A stretch of DNA of 64,000 bases from Herbaspirillum sp. RV1423. Lineage in GTDB: Bacteria > Pseudomonadota > Gammaproteobacteria > Burkholderiales > Burkholderiaceae_D. This document shows positions 8,816 through 16,884 of the stretch, piece by piece. Where the stretch lies: positions 124,001 to 188,000 of the forward strand of contig NZ_CBXX010000006.1 in the NCBI RefSeq assembly GCF_000577615.1. The letters are read 5' to 3'. The position numbers and the translations under genes were made by a program. The notes below the pieces were generated by a model, which was not told where the DNA came from, did no database searches, and saw nothing but the letters and a program-made list of their open reading frames with translations. Each line of letters starts with the position of its first letter. Position 1 is the stretch's first letter.

Positions 8816-8922
8816 AGAGGCTGTTGCAAAATTAACCTGGCGTTGTTGTGCCTCCTTGCCGTACTCCTCCTTGTACCGTCTGCGTCGGCATCCCTGCCGA
8901 ACTTAATTTTGTAAAAGCCTCT
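8816..8922. repeat. 107-bp imperfect inverted-repeat element
   Basis: Terminal arms AGAGGCTGTTGCAAAATTAA (8816-8835) and TTAATTTTGTAAAAGCCTCT (8903-8922) match as inverted repeats at 18 of 20 positions. The core between them is partly self-complementary around GCCGTAC ... GTACCG (8858-8877). It has no ORF, lies immediately after the sucD stem-loop and ends 28 bases before the next ATG. The layout resembles dispersed palindromic or MITE-like elements of Burkholderiales genomes; that identity is inferred, and only one copy is in this window. Confidence 0.65.
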
Positions 8923-8950
8923 TGGTGTCCATCAATCACGGGGGAAATAA

Positions 8951-9673
8951 ATGGATTTTCTGATGGAATTGAACTGGCTGGCTGTCGGCCAGATCATCCT
9001 GATCGATATTTTACTCGGCGGCGACAATGCCATCGTCATCGCATTGGCATGCCGCAATTTGCCCGATAACCTGCGCATGCGCGGCATCCTGTGGGGTACT
9101 TTCGGCGCCATCGGCATTCGCATTGTGCTGATCGCCTTTGCCGTGACCTTGCTGCAGATGCCATTCATCAAGCTGGCCGGCGGCGTGCTGCTGTTCTGGA
9201 TCGGCACCAAGCTGCTCAGCGACAATGACGAACACGGCGATATCAGCGGCAGCGACAAGCTGTTGTCGGCGATCAAGACCATCATTGTCGCCGACCTGGT
9301 GATGAGCCTGGACAACGTCATCGCCATTGCCAGCGCGGCCGAGCAGGCTGGAGAGCATCAACTGCTGCTGGTGATTTTCGGCATCCTGGTCAGCATTCCG
9401 ATCATCGTCTGGGGCAGCACGCTGGTGCTCAGGCTGATGGAAAAAGTCCCTATGATCATCACGCTGGGTGCGGCCTTGCTCGGTTACCTGGCAGGCGGCA
9501 TGTTGATTTCGGATGTTGCGATCCGGGACTGGGTGCAAACCTATCTGCCGTATCATGAATTCGTCGTGCCAGGCATGCAGTTGCATCTCAGTTTGCCGGG
9601 CGTGGTCGGCGCTGTGGGCGTTGTCATCGTCGGTACTTGGGTTGCGCGTAAGGCGCAAAAACAGGAGGCTTGA
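8951..9673 (+). CDS. TerC family integral membrane protein (YjbE type)
   Basis: A 240-residue protein with about seven membrane segments. The family signature is present twice: LLGGDNAIVIALACRNLP near residue 20 and VADLVMSLDNVIAIA near residue 115, with conserved acidic and Asn residues in the membrane. TerC/YjbE/MeeF proteins are linked to manganese export and metal loading of exported enzymes, and to tellurium resistance in some hosts. GGGGGA precedes the ATG. No tellurite genes are near, and I see no yybP-ykoY riboswitch upstream, so metal control is not evident from sequence. Confidence 0.85.
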   Translation: MDFLMELNWLAVGQIILIDILLGGDNAIVIALACRNLPDNLRMRGILWGTFGAIGIRIVLIAFAVTLLQMPFIKLAGGVLLFWIGTKLLSDNDEHGDISGSDKLLSAIKTIIVADLVMSLDNVIAIASAAEQAGEHQLLLVIFGILVSIPIIVWGSTLVLRLMEKVPMIITLGAALLGYLAGGMLISDVAIRDWVQTYLPYHEFVVPGMQLHLSLPGVVGAVGVVIVGTWVARKAQKQEA

Positions 9674-9866
9674 AGGACGATGGTGCAGGCAAGGCGGCAA
9701 AAGCAATCAGCGCCTTCCTGCAACTTATAAAAATGTTCACAAATTCGTCATTGGCGAATATGATCTCAGCGGGGAGTCCGGCGTTGCCTACGAGAAAATA
9801 GCAGTCATGGCCAGATAACCAGGCAACGCGCCCGAAAACGCGATTTTTTTGTAATAGGAAAACAAT
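9674..9866 (+). promoter_or_regulatory. pilin leader with long inverted repeat
   Basis: Arms GCGTTGCCT (9781-9789) and AGGCAACGC (9821-9829) are perfectly complementary across a 31-base loop. The right arm shares CGCG (9827-9830) with a second small pairing CGCG-N8-CGCG that is followed by a T-run (9844-9850). A hairpin-like ATTCGTC/GGCGAAT lies at 9743-9759. TATAAA at 9726-9731 is a possible -10. I see no sigma-54 type TGGC/TGC pair, although many pilA genes have one. Confidence 0.4.
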
Positions 9867-10349
9867 ATGCAAGCAACAAGGCTGGTATGTAAGACACAAA
9901 GCGCTCAGCGCGGCTTTACCCTGATCGAACTGATGATCGTGCTTGCCATTGTCGGCGTTCTGGCAATGGTGGCTGTTCCCCAGTATCGGGATTACCTGAT
10001 TCGCACCAAGGTGGCCGAGGGGCTGAACCTGGCGACGCCGGCCAAGATGGCAGTGTCAGAGACGATTGCGGCGAAGGGCGGTACAGAGTTTAACCAAGCT
10101 GCTACCGGCTATCAGTTTACGCCTTCCGCGGAGCTCAAGACGGTGTCGGATATCCAGATCGCGCAAGGCGGGGCCATCACCATCACTTTCGGTCAGATCG
10201 GCGGCGATGTCGGCGGCAAGACCTTGAAACTGATCCCTTCGGCGACCAATCCCAGCGCGATAACCTGGCTTTGCCAGAGTGCGCCGGCGACAGCGGTTGA
10301 CGGCGCGGCAACGCTGCCTGCGAAGTATGCTCCGGAGAACTGCCGCTGA
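9867..10349 (+). CDS. pilA: Type IV pilin, PilA-like
   Basis: A 160-residue type IVa prepilin. The leader of 16 residues ends in Gly, and the prepilin peptidase site reads G-FTLIELMIVLAIVGVL, with the essential Glu at mature position 5 and the hydrophobic assembly helix. A C-terminal disulfide loop is formed by the cysteines in WLCQS and ENCR. It would be processed by PilD and assembled into pili or a pseudopilus. No pilus assembly gene is adjacent, so it is an orphan pilin; it could be the major or a minor subunit. Confidence 0.9.
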   Translation: MQATRLVCKTQSAQRGFTLIELMIVLAIVGVLAMVAVPQYRDYLIRTKVAEGLNLATPAKMAVSETIAAKGGTEFNQAATGYQFTPSAELKTVSDIQIAQGGAITITFGQIGGDVGGKTLKLIPSATNPSAITWLCQSAPATAVDGAATLPAKYAPENCR

Positions 10350-10372
10350 TACTCGTGGTGCGAAGGTAAATA

Positions 10373-10406
10373 AAAAGCGTGCAAGGCTGACTTGCATGCT
10401 TTTTTT
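10373..10406 (+). terminator. Terminator after pilA
   Basis: A 13-bp stem (AAAAGCGTGCAAG / CTTGCATGCTTTT, one G-T pair) with loop GCTGA and a T-run. It lies between convergent pilA and moaC; A-runs on the other side make it usable in both directions. Confidence 0.9.
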
Positions 10407-10442
10407 ACATCCGCGCCAAGACGTTGAGGCGGTTGATCGATA

Positions 10443-10958
10443 TCAGGCCTGCGACCACGACCCCGATTTGCCGCCATGCTTTTCCTGCACGCGAATATCG
10501 GTCATCACCATACCGCGGTCGATCGCCTTGGACATGTCGTAAATCGTCAGCAAGCCGACCTGCACCGCGGTGAGCGCTTCCATTTCGACGCCGGTCTTGC
10601 CCTGCGTTTCGACGCGCACGGTGCAACTGATGCTGGAGTTCTCCTGATCAATGGCGAAATCGACCGACACATGCGTCAGCGCCAGCGGATGGCACAAGGG
10701 AATCAGGTCGCTGGTGCGTTTGGACGCCATGATGGCGGCAACGCGCGCGATGCCGAGGACGTCGCCCTTTTTTGCCGTGCCGGACTGGATGACTGCCAGC
10801 GTTTCCGGCTTCATCCTGATGACGCCGCTGGCGATCGCCACGCGGTGGGTTTCCTGCTTGCCGCTGACATCCACCATGTGCGCCTGGCCGCCCTGGTCGA
10901 AATGGGTGAGTCCCTGATTGGCGTCGGCAGTGAAATGTTGGGTCTTGGAATCGGTCAT
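10443..10958 (-). CDS. moaC: Cyclic pyranopterin monophosphate synthase MoaC
   Basis: A 171-residue enzyme that converts 3',8-cyclo-GTP, made by MoaA, to cyclic pyranopterin monophosphate, the first stable intermediate of molybdenum cofactor. Signature stretches are [38 protein letters not shown] and KHGGKSG, which hold the active-site Lys and Asp residues. Length is normal. It is alone, with a divergent protease gene upstream and a terminator downstream. Confidence 0.97.
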   Translation of the reverse strand: MTDSKTQHFTADANQGLTHFDQGGQAHMVDVSGKQETHRVAIASGVIRMKPETLAVIQSGTAKKGDVLGIARVAAIMASKRTSDLIPLCHPLALTHVSVDFAIDQENSSISCTVRVETQGKTGVEMEALTAVQVGLLTIYDMSKAIDRGMVMTDIRVQEKHGGKSGSWSQA

Positions 10959-11046
10959 GGCAACGGAATATGAGAAGCAGTGATTACTGCGAGTATCATA
11001 GCAGGCATTGCAAGCAACCCAAGCAACCTATCACCCATGCCAGTCT

Positions 11047-12606
11047 ATGCGTCAGTCTGTCTTTCCTGATCGAAAAAGCAGCACCGTTTCGCTGTTGCGT
11101 CCCACATTGCGTTCCCTGCTCGTCGCCTTTGTCCTGACGGTCGCTGCCTTGCCCCTTGCCGTTGCGCCGAACGCCAGCACAGCGCAGACGTTGCCGACGC
11201 TGGGCGACACCGAACGCGAAGGCTTGTCGCCGTTAATGGAACGCAAGCTGGGTGAGCAGATCATGCGCGACATCCGCCACGATCCAGACTATCTTGACGA
11301 CGGCCCTCTACTGGAATACCTGAACAATTTCGGTTCCAACCTGGTGTCGGTGCGTCCCGATGTGCGCGGCGAGGCTGGTTACGATTTCTTTTTCTTCGCG
11401 GTGCGCGATCCGGTGCTGAACGCCTTTGCCTTGCCCGGCGGATTCATCGCGGTCCACTCCGGTCTGTTGCTGGCGGCGCAAAGCGAATCCGAACTGGCTT
11501 CCGTGCTGGCGCATGAAATCGGGCACGTGGCGCAACGCCATATCGCGCGCATGATCGGCCAGCAAAAGCAGAATTCCATGATCCAACTGGCATCCATCGT
11601 GCTCGGCGCATTGGCCGGCGTGTCCAAGGTAGGCGGCGATGCCGCCATGGCGACTATGATGGGCGGCACCGGCGTAGCGATACAGCGGCAACTGAACTTC
11701 AGCCGCGACGCCGAGCGCGAAGCCGATCGCGTTGGCCTGCAAATTCTGCGCGACGGCGGTTTCGATACCTCGGGCATGGTGGCGTTTTTTGGTCGTCTGC
11801 AAAGTGCGTCGCGCAACTTCGGCGATGCGGTGCCGCCGTATCTGCTGACGCACCCGCTGACTACCGAGCGCATTGCCGACATCCAGGCGCGCATCCGCGA
11901 CCAGCGCTACAAGCAGCGCGCCGACAACCCCGACTTCCAGTTGATCCGCGCGCGGGTGCGGATCCTGCAGGACAGTTCGGCGCAAGGCATACGCACTGCC
12001 CAGGTATATTTCGAATCTCAATTGCGCCAGAACACCAAGATGCAGATCATGGTGTCCAAGTACGGACTCGCCTATGCCGCCTATCTGCAGCGCTCCTATG
12101 ACAAGGCGGAAAGCCTGTTGCAGGAAGCGCGCGCGGCATCGCAGCCGATGGTGCCGAGCATTCTGTTCGCCAATCTCGAGATCGACATCAAGATCGCCAA
12201 AAAACAGGGCGCCCAGGCGCTCCAGTTGGCCGATGCGACGCGCAAGCAATTTCCCTTGTCACGTGTGGCGGCGCACCAGTATGCCGATGCCTTGATCGAG
12301 AGCCAGCGTTACGACCAGGCCGTGGCTTACTTGCGCGACCAGGCGCAACTGTACCGGCACGAGGTCGCCGTCCAGGATCTGCTCGCCAAGGCCTATGCCG
12401 GCCAAGGAAAGCAAGCCTTGCAGCACATGGCGCTGGCCGAATCCTATGTGTTGTCGGGCAGTTTGCCGGCGGCACTGGAACAGTTGGGAATCGCGCGCAA
12501 GGCGCCGGATGCCACCTTCTACGATCAGGCCATGATCGACGCGCGCGAGCGTGAACTGAAAGAGCAGTGGAAGGATGAAATGGCCGACAGCAAGGGCCGC
12601 AGCTAA
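11047..12606 (+). CDS. bepA: M48 family periplasmic metalloprotease with TPR domain, BepA-like
   Basis: A 519-residue exported protease. A signal peptide covers about residues 15-46 (LRSLLVAFVLTVAALPLAVA, then an AQT site). Zinc motif HEIGH is at residues 156-160, with the third ligand expected in SRDAEREADRVG. The C-terminal half is tetratricopeptide-like. BepA acts as chaperone and protease for outer-membrane proteins, including LptD, which is also encoded in this window. I use the ATG at MRQSVF; the frame extends 13 codons left only from a TTG. Ribosome site is weak. Confidence 0.88.
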   Translation: MRQSVFPDRKSSTVSLLRPTLRSLLVAFVLTVAALPLAVAPNASTAQTLPTLGDTEREGLSPLMERKLGEQIMRDIRHDPDYLDDGPLLEYLNNFGSNLVSVRPDVRGEAGYDFFFFAVRDPVLNAFALPGGFIAVHSGLLLAAQSESELASVLAHEIGHVAQRHIARMIGQQKQNSMIQLASIVLGALAGVSKVGGDAAMATMMGGTGVAIQRQLNFSRDAEREADRVGLQILRDGGFDTSGMVAFFGRLQSASRNFGDAVPPYLLTHPLTTERIADIQARIRDQRYKQRADNPDFQLIRARVRILQDSSAQGIRTAQVYFESQLRQNTKMQIMVSKYGLAYAAYLQRSYDKAESLLQEARAASQPMVPSILFANLEIDIKIAKKQGAQALQLADATRKQFPLSRVAAHQYADALIESQRYDQAVAYLRDQAQLYRHEVAVQDLLAKAYAGQGKQALQHMALAESYVLSGSLPAALEQLGIARKAPDATFYDQAMIDARERELKEQWKDEMADSKGRS

Positions 12607-12607
12607 G

Positions 12608-12673
12608 AGCCGCCAGCAAAACGCCGCTGGCTCCGTTGCATCTCTCCTTGCCATCGGCGTTTTGTTGCCGGCT
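12608..12673. terminator. Large inverted repeat between convergent genes
   Basis: Arms of 19 bases, AGCCGCCAGCAAAACGCCG (12608-12626) and CGGCGTTTTGTTGCCGGCT (12655-12673), pair at 17 positions across a 28-base loop. The right arm is followed by CAGAATTTTT. It begins two bases after the protease stop and probably ends transcripts from both sides, but the T-tract is interrupted. Confidence 0.55.
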
Positions 12674-12689
12674 CAGAATTTTTGGGGCG

Positions 12690-13292
12690 TCAGTCCGGCG
12701 CCTCGGCGCGCGGCCGGGTGACGAAGCCGAATTGTGCGGCAAGCTTGCCGGCGTCGATATGTTGCAGCGGCAGGTTCCGGCCGGCGCACGGCAGGTTCAA
12801 CTCGGCCGAATCTTCTTTTTCCAGCCAATCCATGATCATCTCATCGCTGGCCGTTGCGCCGCCGCTGGTCAGCGTCGCCAGCACCGCTGCGACATCCCTG
12901 TCGTCGAGTGTCGCGACCACATCTCCCGCTTGCAGCAGCAATCTGCCTTCTGTCGTCAGCCAGGCGTTCGTTGGTGCGGCAAGCGACTCGCCGGTTTGCA
13001 AAACAAAGCCGGCCGACGGATCGGTGCGTATGACATAGGGTGTCAATTCCAGGTCGACGTAGACGCGCTGCGGACCGTTCTGGAAATACCAGCGGCCTTG
13101 CGCGTCATGGGTGTAATTGCGATTGATGAAACCAAGCAGCGCCGGATGGTCGATCTTGTCGCCGGGCAGATCCAGATGCTGGGCGCGTTCGTCGCGCATG
13201 CGCCAGCCGCCACGCGCGTCGAGCATCAGCCAGCCGAAGCAATGCGGCACGTTCGGCCATTTGGCCATGGCTTGCCTGACGACGTCATCCAT
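12690..13292 (-). CDS. Conserved betaproteobacterial protein of unknown function
   Basis: A 200-residue soluble protein starting MDDVVRQAMAKWPNVPHCFGW. It has a WYFQNGPQRVYVDLELTPYV segment and an acidic middle, with no signal peptide or membrane helix. I recall similar proteins annotated only as DUFs in Burkholderiales but give no DUF number. Its start overlaps the stop of the hydrolase gene by 8 bases, so the two are translationally coupled and may work together. The start at MDDVV is fixed by this overlap; the frame further left is a shadow of the hydrolase. Confidence 0.75.
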   Translation of the reverse strand: MDDVVRQAMAKWPNVPHCFGWLMLDARGGWRMRDERAQHLDLPGDKIDHPALLGFINRNYTHDAQGRWYFQNGPQRVYVDLELTPYVIRTDPSAGFVLQTGESLAAPTNAWLTTEGRLLLQAGDVVATLDDRDVAAVLATLTSGGATASDEMIMDWLEKEDSAELNLPCAGRNLPLQHIDAGKLAAQFGFVTRPRAEAPD

Positions 13293-14244
13293 TGCCTGTC
13301 CCTTCCAAAAAATGCAGCAGGCGCTGCGGCAGCCAGCCGAGGTCGCCGGGCGGCGCGCCGGTGGCAAAGCCGACATGGCCGCCTTCTTCAGGGTATTCCA
13401 GTTTGACGCAGGTTGCCGCGCTTTGCGGCAGGTAGCGTGCCGGCAGGAAGGGATCGTTTTGCGCATTGAGCACCAGTGTCGGCACGGTGATGTCGTGCAG
13501 GATGTGTTTGGCGCTGGCGCGGTCCCAATAATCGTCGGTGTTGCGGTAGCCGTGCAGCGGTGCGGTGACGATATTGTCGAAGGTGTGGAGGTCGCGCGCC
13601 TGCAGCAGCGCATCGCGGCTGAACAGACCGGGAAACTGTTCGAGCTTGATCAGGCACTTGGGACGCATGGTGCGCAGGAATACGTGCGAATAAATCCGGT
13701 TGAAGCCGCGCGCCAACGCCGCGCCGCCAGCGGCCAGGTCGAGCGGTGCCGAGACCGAGCAGGCGGCGTCGACGAATTCCGCCTGATGCTGCGATTCGCC
13801 GAGCCAGCGCAGCAAGGCATTGGCGCCCAGCGAGACGCCGGCAGCGTAGAACTTGCCCGCACCGAGGGCGGTGCGGTGCGTGATCAGGCGGCGCAGAATC
13901 CAGTCGAGTTCGGCACTGTCGCCGGAATGATAGAAGCGCGGCGCCAGATTGATTTCACCTGAGCATCCGCGGAAATGCGGCACCGCGCCCGACCAGCCGC
14001 GCGCGGCGACCGCCGCCATGAGCGAGCGACAATAGTGGCTGTCGGAAGAACCTTCGAGTCCGTGAAACAGCACCACCAGCGGCCGGCCTGGCTGGCCGTC
14101 GACGAAGTCGACATCGATGAAGTCGTCGTCGGGCGTATTCCAGCGCTCGCGTCGGAAACGCACCTGCGGTCTGGCGATGAAGGCGGAGGGGTAAATTGTT
14201 TGCAGGTTGCCGCCGGGAAGCCAGCGGGGGGCGGAATAGTGCAT
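13285..14244 (-). CDS. YheT-type alpha/beta-hydrolase
   Basis: A 319-residue hydrolase of the YheT/ABHD1-3 group. N-terminal ARWLPGGNLQTIYP-like segment (here APRWLPGGNLQTIYPSAF) is the family hallmark. LFHGLEGSS forms the oxyanion region. The nucleophile elbow is GVSLGA, the acid is in LNAQNDPFLP and the histidine in EEGGHVGF, so the triad is complete. The substrate is unknown, probably an ester or lipid. I start at MHYSAPRW, where homology begins; no ribosome site is clear. Overlaps the following unknown gene. Confidence 0.88.
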   Translation of the reverse strand: MHYSAPRWLPGGNLQTIYPSAFIARPQVRFRRERWNTPDDDFIDVDFVDGQPGRPLVVLFHGLEGSSDSHYCRSLMAAVAARGWSGAVPHFRGCSGEINLAPRFYHSGDSAELDWILRRLITHRTALGAGKFYAAGVSLGANALLRWLGESQHQAEFVDAACSVSAPLDLAAGGAALARGFNRIYSHVFLRTMRPKCLIKLEQFPGLFSRDALLQARDLHTFDNIVTAPLHGYRNTDDYWDRASAKHILHDITVPTLVLNAQNDPFLPARYLPQSAATCVKLEYPEEGGHVGFATGAPPGDLGWLPQRLLHFLEGTGNG

Positions 14245-14308
14245 CGGCTTGTGCGAATTTCGATAAGCGTGCCACAACGGCTTTTCACTGTAGCACGGGA
14301 GGCGTACA

Positions 14309-14740
14309 TCAATGCAGCATGGTCTCGGCGATCGGTTCCGACGGCGCCGGTCCGGGGGCGACGGAAGCATGGTGTACGACGATGCGCCAGCCTTGGACGG
14401 TCTTCATGTAGATGTTGGTGGCGATGACGTGCACATCCGGCTGGGCGTTGTCGGGGTGGCGGATCTCTTCAATCACACTGTGTACCGCGGTCGTGATGCT
14501 GTGCGCCGCATGCAATTGACGCGGCTGGATATGCAGTCCGCCGCGTGCCAGGATGTCTTCCCAGGTGCTGCGGATTGCCGCGTGGCCGACCAGGCGCGGC
14601 GCCCCGGGATGGATGCAGACGATCTCCTCATCGTCGGCCCACAGCGCCATCAATGCTTCCAGATCTGCCCTGGCGAGCGCATCGTAATATGCCGCTTCGA
14701 TTTCATCGGGTGAACCTTGTATCAGTTTGGCGCGCGACAT
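14309..14740 (-). CDS. SnoaL/NTF2-like domain protein
   Basis: A 143-residue cone-shaped NTF2-fold protein. Residues 10-75 (EIEAAYYDALARADLEALMALWADDEEI, read in parts) match the DUF4440/SnoaL start helix, followed by CIHPGAPRLVGHAAIRSTWEDIL and a GWRIVVHHAS strand near the end. The fold occurs in isomerases, small hydrolases and ligand-binding proteins; nothing here says which. AGGAG lies 8 bases before the chosen ATG. It stands between a terminator and the hydrolase gene 64 bases downstream, so it may head that operon. Confidence 0.75.
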   Translation of the reverse strand: MSRAKLIQGSPDEIEAAYYDALARADLEALMALWADDEEIVCIHPGAPRLVGHAAIRSTWEDILARGGLHIQPRQLHAAHSITTAVHSVIEEIRHPDNAQPDVHVIATNIYMKTVQGWRIVVHHASVAPGPAPSEPIAETMLH

Positions 14741-14754
14741 GTTTTCTCCTGAGG

Positions 14755-14793
14755 GGAAAAGCAAAGAGGGCCGGTCATTTCTTGCGGCCCTCT
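14755..14793 (-). terminator. Terminator of ilvE/zf-CHCC operon
   Basis: A perfect 9-bp stem AGAGGGCCG / CGGCCCTCT with an 11-base loop. On the minus strand it is followed by TTGCTTTTCC, a broken T-tract. It lies between the zf-CHCC gene and the SnoaL-like gene. Confidence 0.65.
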
Positions 14794-14836
14794 TCATTGG
14801 CGTTGCTTCGGCGTGCAGTGATCGCTGGGTAGTTGG

Positions 14837-15034
14837 TTAGTGCGCCTTGACCACGGCGCCCGGTTTCAATTGGTACTGGGTGCCGCAATAGGGGCACTTG
14901 GCGGCGCCGTGGTCATCCAGTTCCAGGAACACGCGCGGGTGCGACGACCACTGCGGCATATTGGGGTTGGGACAATGGGCTGGAAGGTCTTTGCCGTCGA
15001 GCAGTACTGGTTGGGTTTGTGTAACTTGGCTCAT
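14837..15034 (-). CDS. zf-CHCC zinc-finger protein
   Basis: A 65-residue protein with candidate zinc ligands C21, H32, C47 and C50 in the order Cys-His-Cys-Cys (AHCPNP, SSHPRVFLEL, AKCPYCG). This is the zf-CHCC domain shared with the mitochondrial complex I subunit NDUFS6. CGGAG ribosome site lies before the ATG. It starts 22 bases after ilvE stop and is likely co-transcribed. The same pair is, from memory, common in Burkholderiales. The role of the bacterial protein is not established. Confidence 0.88.
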   Translation of the reverse strand: MSQVTQTQPVLLDGKDLPAHCPNPNMPQWSSHPRVFLELDDHGAAKCPYCGTQYQLKPGAVVKAH

Positions 15035-15056
15035 GATTTTCTCCGTTGCGATTGTA

Positions 15057-15977
15057 TTAGACCAGTGTCAGCCAATGCTGATATTGAGGGGCCTTGCCCG
15101 ACACGACGTCGAAGAACAAGGTTTGCAGTTTTTCGGTGATCGGTCCGCGCGCGCCGTTGCCGATGGTGCGGTTGTCGAGTTCGCGGATCGGCGTGATTTC
15201 TGCTGCGGTGCCGGTGAAGAAGGCTTCGTCGCAGCAATACATTTCGTCGCGCGTGATGCGTTTTTCGATGACCTCGATGCCCAGGTCGCGCGCCATGGTC
15301 AGCACGGCGTCGCGCGTGATGCCGTCGAGGCAGGAGGCAAGGTCGGGAGTATAGAGTTTGCCGTTCTTGACGATGAAGACGTTTTCGCCGGAGCCTTCCG
15401 ACACATAGCCGTCTGTGTCCAGCAGCAGGGCTTCGTCGTAGCCGTCGGCCAGCGCTTCCTGGTTGGCCAGGATGGAATTGATGTAGTAGCCCGACGCCTT
15501 GGCGCGCACCAGCGACACGTTGACGTGATGGCGGCTGAACGACGAGGTCTTGACGCGGATGCCCTTGGTGATGCCGTCTTCGCCGAGATAGGCGCCCCAA
15601 GGCCAGGCAGCGATGGCGACGTGGATCTTGTTGCCCTTGGCGGAGACGCCGAGCTTCTCGGAACCGATCCAGATCAGCGGACGGATGTAGCAGGAGTCGA
15701 GCTTGTTTTCACGCACGACCTGGCGCTGCGCTTCCAGGATAGTGGCCTGGTCGAACGGCACTTCCATCTGGAAAATCTTGGCCGAATTGAACAGGCGCTG
15801 GGTATGCTCCTTCAGACGGAAAATCGCCGTGCCCTGCGGTGTCTTGTAAGCGCGCACGCCTTCGAATACGCCCATGCCGTAATGCAGCGTGTGGGTCAGT
15901 ACGTGGATGGTGGCGTCGCGCCAATCGATCAATGCGCCGTCTTTCCAGATTTTTCCGTCGCGGTCAGCCATGGACAT
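15057..15977 (-). CDS. ilvE: Branched-chain amino acid aminotransferase
   Basis: A 306-residue fold-IV PLP enzyme that interconverts Leu, Ile and Val with their 2-oxo acids using glutamate. The Schiff-base lysine is K160 in RAKASGYY, matching K159 of the E. coli enzyme. Other hallmarks are THTLHYGMGVFEGVRAY, YIRPLIW and EGSGENVFIVK. GGAG precedes the ATG at a normal distance. It faces the divergent azlCD exporter genes across 139 bases, so making and exporting branched-chain amino acids are encoded side by side. Confidence 0.97.
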   Translation of the reverse strand: MSMADRDGKIWKDGALIDWRDATIHVLTHTLHYGMGVFEGVRAYKTPQGTAIFRLKEHTQRLFNSAKIFQMEVPFDQATILEAQRQVVRENKLDSCYIRPLIWIGSEKLGVSAKGNKIHVAIAAWPWGAYLGEDGITKGIRVKTSSFSRHHVNVSLVRAKASGYYINSILANQEALADGYDEALLLDTDGYVSEGSGENVFIVKNGKLYTPDLASCLDGITRDAVLTMARDLGIEVIEKRITRDEMYCCDEAFFTGTAAEITPIRELDNRTIGNGARGPITEKLQTLFFDVVSGKAPQYQHWLTLV

Positions 15978-16116
15978 GGTGAAAGTCTCCGATCAAATAC
16001 AAGGTGGAATAAGCAAAGTCCACATTTTAACGGAACAAGCGCGCAAAAAGTTTCATCTGTAAAATGTCCGGACTGCGTAAAAATGCCGCGCAGCAAGATA
16101 AAAACGGATAAAGGCA

Positions 16117-16884
16117 ATGACGAAGGAGACGAACCCCGCGCAAACCGCCGCTCCTGCCGAGGATGCGGCAACCCGGGCGCGACGCATCGAAAAGGATGCC
16201 TTTCAGGAAGGATGGCGCGCCAGCGCCTCGACCATTCCGGCAGTGCTGGCCTGGGGCGTGGTTTCCGGGATGGCGATGGTGAAATCCGGCATGACCCTCT
16301 GGCAATCGCTGGGAATGACGCTGACGGTCTATGCCGGTTCCGCCCAGTTCGCTGTGTTGCCGCTGCTGGCGGCGCACACGCCGCTGATCGTGATTTTCCT
16401 TACGGCCATGATCGTCAATCTGCGCTTCGTCATTTTTTCCGCCGCCGTCGCGCCGCATTTCGCCCATCTGCCGTGGTATCGCCGAGTCTGGTACGGTTAC
16501 TTCAACGGCGATATCTCGATGGGATTCTTCCCGCAACGCTTTCCCGCCCATACCGCGCATCAGCCGGCCGGCAAGATCGGCTTTTTCGAGGCGGTCTGCT
16601 ATCCAGGGTGGTTCGCCTGGCAGATCGGTGCGATCGTCGGCATTCTGCTGGCCAGCCAGATACCGGAAAGCTGGAATATCGGCTTCGCCGGCACGCTGGC
16701 GCTGATCGCCATCATGATTCCGATGATCATCAATCGCGCGGCGCTGGCCGGCGTCATCGTCTCCGGCGGCGTTGCCGTGGCGGCAATCAATCTTCCGTAC
16801 CGCTTGGGCCTGCTGCTGGCAGTCATGATCGGCATGGCCGCGGCCATGCTGGCGGACAAATTTATCGACAAGGAAAAAGAATGA
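16117..16884 (+). CDS. azlC: AzlC family branched-chain amino acid exporter subunit
   Basis: A 255-residue inner-membrane protein with six to seven predicted helices after a charged 30-residue N-terminus. FQEGWRASASTIPAVLAWGVVSGMAMVKSG (read in parts), YAGSAQFAVLPLL and NLRFVIFSAAVAPHF are AzlC/YgaZ hallmarks. With AzlD it forms a two-component exporter of Val, Leu and Ile and some analogues. AAAGG lies before the ATG. The stop overlaps the azlD start (ATGA), so the subunits are coupled. Confidence 0.93.
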   Translation: MTKETNPAQTAAPAEDAATRARRIEKDAFQEGWRASASTIPAVLAWGVVSGMAMVKSGMTLWQSLGMTLTVYAGSAQFAVLPLLAAHTPLIVIFLTAMIVNLRFVIFSAAVAPHFAHLPWYRRVWYGYFNGDISMGFFPQRFPAHTAHQPAGKIGFFEAVCYPGWFAWQIGAIVGILLASQIPESWNIGFAGTLALIAIMIPMIINRAALAGVIVSGGVAVAAINLPYRLGLLLAVMIGMAAAMLADKFIDKEKE

